Source of the DNA: Rhizoclosmatium globosum
Taxonomy: Eukaryota > Chytridiomycota > Chytridiomycetes > Chytridiales > Chytriomycetaceae
Length of the DNA stretch: 64,000 bases
NCBI GenBank assembly: GCA_002104985.1
Contig: MCGO01000029.1
Location: 124,001-188,000 of the forward strand
Reading direction: 5' to 3'
The position numbers and the translations under genes were made by a program. Below, piece after piece: positions 57,122 to 64,000 of the stretch. The first letter of the stretch is position 1, and every line of letters begins with the position of its first letter. A model generated the notes under the pieces. That model saw only the letters and a program-made list of their open reading frames with translations, had not been told where the DNA came from and made no database searches.

Positions 57122-58475
57122 ATGACAACGATCTTCAAAGCCGTCACCATCTACCCAACGGCGTTCTGCAGTCCTGACACAGCCCAACGAATTGAACTAT
57201 ACCTTAATGCGAATGTAAACTGCACCGATGCCGTTGTCAGCCAACAATGCCTGCGTTCAGTACCCAATGACCTGACGTACGTCCCCGAAGCATCAACCAA
57301 CTCCAAGTGCGTCTCTATCAACGACGCTTCATCTGTCGCATCTCAAACATTCACCAACGCAAACGGCGTAGTGCAGAGCCTAACCATGGGCTCTGGATGC
57401 TCTGGCGCTGTAACTGCAGCGTCACTGTTCCCTCTCAACGCCTGCGTACCAGTTCCAAAGAGCAATAGTTACACAAAAGCAACGATTGATAAGGCAGGAA
57501 CTATCTCGTTCGCTGTGTTCACAGACTTGAATTGCAGTTCACAATCTTCTATCACCACTGCTGCAAACTCAACTTGCTCCGGCAGCAGCAGGATTTCTGT
57601 TATAAATTACAATGCGGCTATAGCGACGACTATTTCTACGTTTGGTTCTGGCAATGGAGGAGACTCGGGGCCTTCGGGAGCGGTGATTGGAGGTGGCGTT
57701 GCTGGGGGATTAATTCTCTTGGGTGTCCTTGGCGCTGCTGTTTACTATTACACTCGTAAATCCTCTCCAACTGATCCGGAATCTCCAAGTCGAAGCAATA
57801 GTGGTACTGTGAAGCAGGAATCAAAGCGAAGCCGTTCGAATCGACTGACAAGCCATTTCTCTTGGGCGGAAACGACAACCATTGAATCCAAACCGAGTGC
57901 GAACCGCGATTCGATTAGTCAAGGAACGCAATTTGGAGGTTCTAGTAGTATTAGACAAACTGTCGATACCGTTCATATGGAGCGATATGCGACAATTAAT
58001 GCACAAAATGCTGCGTAAGTTTCGTGTTTGTCAGTTTAGTCAGACCAAAAGCTCACATGCTCCTTCCAGCGCTCAGAAAGCAATGGAGGCCGGTGAAGTG
58101 AATGTGTTTGGCGGTTTGAACCAAGCTGTAGCCTCACCAAGTACTGGAAAGGCTGCACAACAAGCAGACGATGGCATTGAACGCACGCTATTTGGAAATC
58201 TTTTCCTCCCCAAGATGCCCTCTAAGTGGTCAGTCGAAGATACTGTTGCTTGGGCGTCCGTCAATGATGCAACACCTGAAGTTGTCCAGTTTTTGAAGGA
58301 TCAGGAAATCGATGGCTTTGCGTTGCTGCAGATGGCTCCAGAGGAATTCGGATTCACGAAAGTTGGAGCTCGTTTGAAGTTTATGGCCAACGTTGATTCA
58401 CTCAAGTACCTTAATAGTCAGCTTGTGGCAGCTGGCGAGCTGTCGATGAACTTGCCGGTCTATGAGGAGCGATGA
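57122..58475 (+). CDS. SAM-E: divergent SAM-family membrane protein
   Basis: Intact, 432 residues, exons 57122-58014 and 58070-58475. Starts MTTIFKAVTIYPTAFC without a signal peptide. The ectodomain is short (about 195 residues, roughly the first half of the others), with 13 or so Cys and NCT/NCS sites. TM AVIGGGVAGGLILLGVLGAAVYYY, stop RK, Ser/Arg-rich tail. The SAM domain (LFLPKMPSKWSVEDTVAWASVNDATPEVVQFLKDQEIDGFALLQMAPEEFG, in one exon) lacks the intron found in SAM-A, B, C, D and F. It ends LPVYEER, an LPxY motif. It is the most divergent member. Confidence 0.85.
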
Positions 58476-58590
58476 TACCCCCTCCTCTATTAGATACATA
58501 GAATTAGAATTATAACCTCATTTTACTTTATCTTGAACCATTTGAAAACGCTATTAATATTTGAAACGCAGACCGTAGAAGAACCACAAA

Positions 58591-60514
58591 ATGGCAGCTC
58601 CAAAGCTCACGGCAACCATCTTCTTCAGCGACTCATCCTGTGTCAGCGGCGCCACGCAGATCCAGTACTCGTATCCAAACAACACGGACTGCACGGCGGC
58701 ATCCGTGAGCAGCACGTGTGTCAAGTCCTCCGTGATCAACGGGCTGTACTCAACAACGGCCTGCGTCGACGACTTTGCCACCTTTGGAAACACGTACATC
58801 AAGAACACGTGGCCCCAGATCCAGAGCCTGAACACCGGCGCCGGATGCACGGGCAGCCCGACCGAGGGCTGGCAAGTCCCGTTGAGTGTGTGCATCCCAG
58901 CCTCGAACGTGACCACTTTCATTGCTTCAAAGGTTAATATCGAGCCTACTAATGGAACATTGTATCTGTCAACTTACTCGGACTCGTCGTGTTACACTTT
59001 GAAAGGGGTGAAGCAATATGGATCTGTTGGTGCTCCATCCTGCCAGGCAAGCTCCAACAAAGTCTCTGTCTTCAACTACAATGGATTGTATGGAATTACT
59101 TCGTATACTGGATCCGACTGCAACACTCCTGTGAAAATCAACTATGTCGCCGCCACGAGTCCCTGCACTGAAGATTTAAAGTGTCTCAGAAACGGCGTGG
59201 GAGAGTACGTTTCGCATGTTTGCTCAAAGACTGATGATTTGGAATCGACCGCAAGAACCTCTTTCAATGGCACTCAATACTTCCAGTATCAGCCATACGT
59301 CGATAGCAACTGCTTGCTTCCACAACCAGCCGTTGCAATCAAGCTCAATACTTGCTTTGCTACGACTCCATATCAGGACAATTCCGTTCAATCTGCGAAC
59401 TCATCGCTTTCCACTGACGGATCCCTTGTGACAATCAACTACTACGCTGGAGCCAACTGCGAAGGAAAGGTTGTTGAATCAGATCCATTCCCGTCTTCTG
59501 GAGCTTGTACTCCAAACGGAAAGGTATTCTACTCCAAGACTCCAGTCTCAACTGGTACAGGCCAACAACCATCAGACAATCCAACAGACAGCGGATCCAG
59601 CACTAACGTAGGCGCAATTGTGGGAGGAGTAGTTGGTGGATTAATTGCTTTGGGTCTCATTGCATTCGCCGCGTATTACTTCTCCCCAAAGAAAAACGTT
59701 AAGGCTGGTACAACGATACCTTCCTCCAGAGACAACCTCAGCACTTTCCGGTCCATGTTTTCTACGCCAAGTTCTCGCCCTTCGGAACAGACTTTGCCAA
59801 CGGAAGCACTGTCTCAATTCAGTTCACGCCCACTTTCATCTGCTTCCATGGTTCCCTCATCTCAAGATCCATCCACTCAACAGTCGGTTTATAATTCACA
59901 AGCATCCTTAGGAGCTGCAGATGCTGCTACTGTTGTTGGAAACGCGTCAGTTGCTGCAAGTTATTCGGGAAGCACTGCCAGATCTGAAGACTTCTTGGTT
60001 TCAAACAGGTAAACAAAGCTATTCCTTTTTCGCAAAAGTCTAACTCTCTTTGTAGTGATAAGCACGCTGAAGCTACAATGTTCTCTAGTATCAATGCAAT
60101 GAGAGCTCCTCCCTCCAAAATGCAAAACGTTTTCGGTGCTGAAGAAGGCAAAGACCAGGCTGTTGACGAAGCCTTGTTTGGCGACTTGCTTCTCCCAGCC
60201 TTGCCGTCTCAATGGTCGATTAAGCATGTCATTCAATGGGTTAGTAAGAATGAAGGAACTGTCGAAGTCTTGGACTACATTCAGAGTGAGTTTATTTTCA
60301 CAATCATCGCCGTTTTGTTTCTAATTTGTCTTTCTTCCTTGCAGAGGAGGAAATTGATGGCCGTGCATTGCTTCAAATGAAGGTGGACGATTTCTCGTTC
60401 CCAACTAGAGGAAGACAATTACGTTTCCAGGAGGCGTTGGATGCTTTGAAGAACATTAATTCGGCCAAACTGTTGGCTTTGCAGGATATGAATCCTCCTC
60501 CAGAGTACGAATAA
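58591..60514 (+). CDS. SAM-F: SAM-family membrane protein, intact
   Basis: Best reference copy: 605 residues, exons 58591-60008, 60056-60285 and 60345-60514 with no frame break. Starts MAAPKLTATIFFSDSSC. The ectodomain (about 1-325) carries repeated motifs FFSDSSC, TYSDSSC, SYTGSDC, PYVDSNC and YYAGANC, about 25 Cys and many N-x-S/T sites. TM NVGAIVGGVVGGLIALGLIAFAAYYF, stop PKKNVK, Ser/Thr-rich tail of about 110 residues, then the SAM domain (LLLPALPSQWSIKHVIQWVSKNEGTVEV|KEEIDGRALLQMKVDDF). It ends PPPEYE, a PPxY motif. Pairs with SAM-A by the YPNNTDCTAASVSSTC signature. Receptor-like by layout; no ligand can be named. Confidence 0.88.
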
Positions 60515-60717
60515 TCGCGCTTGGTTCCATTTCCGTTTATTTAGTTGTGATTTTAAAATGAATGGATCTCTTTCTATTTGCTTTTTCAACCTCTCCAATG
60601 ATAACAGTTATAATTTAGTACATAGTACATTGCTTGCTTTAATTTAAGGGATGCATATTAATATTATGTGACTTAAATTATGAACGTCACTCAAGCCAAG
60701 AATCATCTCAACTTTCT

Positions 60718-61365
60718 TTACCGAGTTCCCCAAATCCTCCCTGGCATTGGTTTCTTCTTCGCTCCCTTTACGATTTGTTCCGTAACCGTCATATCTTGAA
60801 CTTCAACCTTGATCTCTGAATCCACCTCACTCTTAATCGCAATTCCCTCCTCCATTGCGATGTAAACATCTGATTCTAACTTTACTTGATTCGGGATTGA
60901 TCGGCTTCTTGACTCATTGACTTCAAGTTTTCTCTTTCTGCGGTATGTTCCAATGATTACAATCATAGTTAAAGCAACGATTCCACCAGCTGCTCCTGCT
61001 GCAATCGCTGCTATATTAGTTGAGTGTTCAGGAATATAAATATCTGATGCACATGGATATAGCTTAGAGCCATCTTCAGTGGTTGGGTTTTCATTAATGA
61101 ATTGTGTAGTTGTCCCTTGGCTTTTTAAAACAATAGCAGACGAGTTTTCTGGCCATGCACTGTTGATCCCATAGCAATCACTTGATAAAGTTTGTCGTAA
61201 AGTTGAAAAGGTAGTAAGGCTTGTACTACCCCATCCAAATGTTTCTCTGTTCAATTCTATCCCAGTTTCATCGATCTCGCTTCTTGAAGTCAATTCTGGT
61301 ACTGTTGTTGTTTTTTCCATACTTGTGTAAGCTGCGGTCGTTCCAGTGGTGTCAATTGTGACCAT
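60718..61365 (-). CDS. Single-TM protein embedded in the SAM array, unknown
   Basis: Intronless, 215 residues. Starts MVTIDTTGTTAAYTSM with no signal peptide. A Ser/Thr-rich N-terminal part has two Cys (SDCYG, LYPCAS) and one N-x-S site. TM NIAAIAAGAAGGIVALTMIVIIGTY is followed by RRKRK, so the N-terminus is predicted outside. The tail repeats acidic beta-like segments (QVKLESDVYIAMEEG, AIKSEVDSEIKVEVQD). No SAM domain and no Pro-Tyr motif. The topology and the Ala/Gly-rich TM recall the SAM family, from which it may have been stripped down. It lies between SAM-F and SAM-G on the opposite strand. Confidence 0.6.
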   Translation of the reverse strand: MVTIDTTGTTAAYTSMEKTTTVPELTSRSEIDETGIELNRETFGWGSTSLTTFSTLRQTLSSDCYGINSAWPENSSAIVLKSQGTTTQFINENPTTEDGSKLYPCASDIYIPEHSTNIAAIAAGAAGGIVALTMIVIIGTYRRKRKLEVNESRSRSIPNQVKLESDVYIAMEEGIAIKSEVDSEIKVEVQDMTVTEQIVKGAKKKPMPGRIWGTR

Positions 61366-61632
61366 TCGCAGCTGTTTTGGATGTGGGTTTTGTGTCTACT
61401 TTTTGGGTTTGATTGATGTCCGCAGTCTAATCTCTAGCTACCTTTGATTGCTATATCGGACTTGTCTCTTGTCAATGTGTCTTTTGCCTTTTCTCAACAA
61501 CTTAAATCAATCAATAATCACTCAAATAAGTATTTATAACCTCGGACTGTTTTTGAATAAACAAACATAAAGAAAAGAAAAAATAGATGAAGAAAGAGGA
61601 AATAACTATACCCGTCCAATTTCCATTTCAAA

Positions 61633-63665
61633 ATGGCGATGGCGGTGAATCTCACAACGACCATCTGGTACCCTGCGGACAAATGCATGGAAAGCTATGC
61701 CGTACGCATCGACTACACAACAAACTCTCTCAACGGCTGCGGACGACAAACTGTTCCACTAACGTGCTCTTCAGAGCCCACGACCCCAGCCAACTTCCTC
61801 ATCGCAACAGGATGCACAGACGCACCACCCACCAATCCGTACATTGATGCATCGTGGCTTCAGGTTCAGAGCTTTGCAACTTCGGGGAACGGCTGCTCGG
61901 GCAACGTTGTTGGAGGGACTCAGTTGCCATACCATCAGTGTGCACCAGTCCCAAACACAGCCTCATTCACTCGAATCTCCGCTGAACCGGTGAACGGAAC
62001 AATGTATCTTTCAACATTCAGCGACTCGAAATGTACCTCGAGAGTGAATACCACAGAGTTCGGCAACTTGAAGGCCGCCACTTGCCTCAATGATGTGTTG
62101 ATCAAACCCATCAATTATGCGGGATACGCCGTTGTGACAACTTGTAGGATCTTAACCTGTAAAGCACTGTCAGCTAAACTTCTCTCTCGACAGACTCGGA
62201 CGCAAACTGCAAAGTCCCTGCAAAACTCCAATACTTACCATCAATCCAAACACCATGTACCCCAAGTACAATTTGCTCACAAAACAACAACCAAGAGTTC
62301 ATCACAACCACTTGTGATAAGACATACAACCTGGCTGCCACATCCAAATCTGTATTTGGCCCCACCACAGCCGTAACCGTCCAGACGTACTTGGATCCGT
62401 CTTGTACTTACCCAGACGATAGATTCGATATCGCGCTGGGTGTATGTTTCTCAACCAACTGGCAATACAGTGATAACTCAATTTCCTCCGCGATTGCGCT
62501 CAACACGACCGATGGAGTTCGTATTTCATTCTTTTCTGGCTCTGGATGTCAAGGAAAAAGCGTTTCGCCAGATTCGATTTTGTTTCCTGCAATGGGCGTT
62601 TGTACCTCGCAAGCCAGGGTTTTCTATACACCTGGAAGTGGTGGTGAGAGCTCTGGACCTTCGATTGGTCTTATTGCAGGCGGTGTAGCTGGTGGCGTGG
62701 TTCTTATCTTGTTGATTGTTGGGGCAGTGTGGTATTCCCGGAAATCAAAGGCTGTGGCTGAAAGTAATGTGGATCCAGTGAGGGATGAGCGTATCAACAA
62801 GACAATGACGCTGCAGTTTTCGCAATATCCTACAGAGTACTCTGGTCAGTCTTCGTATTCACCACAGCCTGTTGCACATCCAACCCAGAATTCGAGTCAT
62901 TCTCAACCGACCGCCCAACCAACACAATACTCTCAATATTCTCATCAACAGCAAGCAAATCAAACGCAAGTTATTGCTTCGAATAATTTGACTGAGAGAG
63001 GATATGCCGCTTACCCTCGCTCAGTCCATGGTTCAACTCATGGCTCGCACGGGAATGTACCCACTCGTATGGGTACTACCTCCACCTCTTTCCAAGCCGT
63101 GGACACTGCGACAATTGCTTCTGCAACAATTGGAAGCGCTGCGACTTACACTGCTTCAAACATCAATGTTGTTGGGGGCTTCAATGACGATACTGCCGCA
63201 ATGAGGTAAGTTCTTAAATGGCTATAATGCAACAACTAACTCATCAATAACAGCGATAGAACTAAGCCAGCGAACGTATTCGGCGAATTCAATGCAGTCG
63301 CGATCGGTGCTGGAAACCTCCGCGTCAACAATGTCTCCAACCTCGAGTACAACAATGAATCCATAAAAGTTCATGAATCGAATTTCGGAAAGCTTGTTCT
63401 TCCGTCACTGCCAAGTGTCTGGACTGTGAACGATGTTGTTGCCTGGACACAGGAGAATGATGGGAGCAGTGAAATGGTGGCTTTTGTGAGGGAGCAAGAG
63501 ATTGATGGACGAGCTTTGTTGCTCTTAACGGAGGGTCAATTGAGTTTCTTGAAGGTTGGATCACGTGTCAAGTTCTGGCAGAAGTTGAATGAGTTGAGAG
63601 AAGTGAATGCTTCTGTGTTAGCGACCGCTGATGAGCTGGCGCCTCCTCCTGAATATGTTGCATAG
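61633..63665 (+). CDS. SAM-G: SAM-family membrane protein, intact
   Basis: 644 residues, exons 61633-62143, 62194-63205 and 63254-63665; the length is an exact multiple of three. Starts MAMAVNLTTTIWYPADKC with RIDYTTNSLNGC, placing it with SAM-D and SAM-H. The ectodomain has TFSDSKC, YSDANC, TYLDPSC and FFSGSGCQGK motifs. TM IGLIAGGVAGGVVLILLIVGAVWY, stop SRKSK, and a long Gln/Ser/Thr-rich tail with repeated HPTQNS/QPTQYS units. The SAM domain (LVLPSLPSVWTVNDVVAWTQENDGSSEMVAFVREQEIDGRALLLLTEGQL) is in one exon. It ends PPPEYVA (PPxY). The SAM-splitting intron kept in SAM-D is absent here. Confidence 0.87.
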
Positions 63666-63723
63666 ATATAAAATAGAGTTTGTAGTATTTTGTTGGGTTG
63701 TCAAAGTGGGTGATCAAAAAAAG

Positions 63724-64000
63724 ATGGCGTCAAACCTCACAGCCACAATCTTGTACGCCGGACCAGGCTGCCCTGCCAACTATGCGATCCGTATCGACTA
63801 CGCACAACCAACTTCAACTGGCTGTGGACCAGCAACGATCTCGACCAGCTGTGCAAACAATGCTGCCACGGGTCTCTCGCAACGAAGCGCCTGTGTCGAC
63901 AGCAACAATCTTGCCACCTTCGGAAACGGCTTCTTTCCGGCTGACTCATCAGGAACAACTGGCGCAACTCAGATCCAGAGCCTGATCACTGCCAACTCAG
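63724..64000 (+). CDS. SAM-H: SAM-family ectodomain, cut by window end
   Basis: Starts MASNLTATILYAGPGC, then AIRIDYAQPTSTGCGPATISTSC and SACVDSNNLATFGNGFFPADSSG, aligned with the first ectodomain module of SAM-G and SAM-D. It begins only 58 bp after the SAM-G stop. The rest lies outside the window, so TM and SAM domain are expected but not seen. Confidence 0.8.
   Translation, partial: MASNLTATILYAGPGCPANYAIRIDYAQPTSTGCGPATISTSCANNAATGLSQRSACVDSNNLATFGNGFFPADSSGTTGATQIQSLITANS

Noticed and set aside
1..64000. CRISPR array, rRNA operon, bacterial promoters or riboswitches
   Set aside because: The sequence is eukaryotic with spliced genes; no regularly spaced repeats or rRNA segments were seen.

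Overview
The window reads as nuclear DNA of a zoosporic (flagellated) fungus, most likely a chytrid. Genes carry many short GT-AG introns (roughly 50-100 nt). Core genes are of fungal/opisthokont type: Urb2, Ndc80, Mrs2, Snc-type R-SNARE, YAT amino-acid permease, chitin deacetylases and GH18 chitinase. A DNAAF5-like dynein-arm assembly factor implies motile cilia. The lineage is inferred from gene content; no database was searched. The sequence also carries many single-base losses, mostly in homopolymers, even inside 6-phosphogluconate dehydrogenase. Most frame breaks are therefore probably assembly errors rather than decay.

Left accessory region (1-17.2 kb). After the end of a short-chain dehydrogenase gene comes a minus-strand array of a membrane-receptor-like family, here called SAM-A to SAM-D. 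Each has a Cys-rich, N-glycosylation-rich N-terminal domain, one transmembrane helix, a low-complexity cytosolic tail, a SAM domain and a Pro-Tyr C-terminus. Two members (A and D) are each followed by a two-zinc-finger gene. SAM-B is split by a 5,455-bp DNA transposon (4965-10419) with 13-bp terminal inverted repeats and an 8-bp target duplication. Removing the element and one duplication copy restores the SAM-B reading frame exactly.

Core (17.2-57 kb). In order: URB2; two or three small single-TM proteins, two with PPxY/LPxY motifs; a dilysine-tagged ER membrane protein; chitin deacetylase; an Nnt1/Efm7-like methyltransferase; 6-phosphogluconate dehydrogenase; a homeodomain-SWIM-RING protein; a class I histone deacetylase; an amino-acid permease; an R-SNARE; an uncharacterised acidic protein; a rearranged patch (chitin deacetylase fragments, kinase relic, tRNA-Arg, 5'-truncated DNAAF5); MRS2; NDC80; two tandem small subunits of serine palmitoyltransferase; a gamma-glutamylcyclotransferase; RPS12; a RidA protein; a vacuolar amino-acid transporter; and a membrane-anchored GH18 chitinase.

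Right accessory region (57-64 kb). Four more members of the receptor-like family (SAM-E to SAM-H) lie on the plus strand and run off the window. Members on the two sides pair into subfamilies (A with F; D with G and H), so the 40-kb core is bracketed by two related, oppositely oriented arrays. This SAM family, which appears to lack signal peptides, is the best candidate for an undescribed system: a lineage-expanded surface sensor with SAM oligomerisation and WW-domain/ubiquitin-ligase docking motifs.
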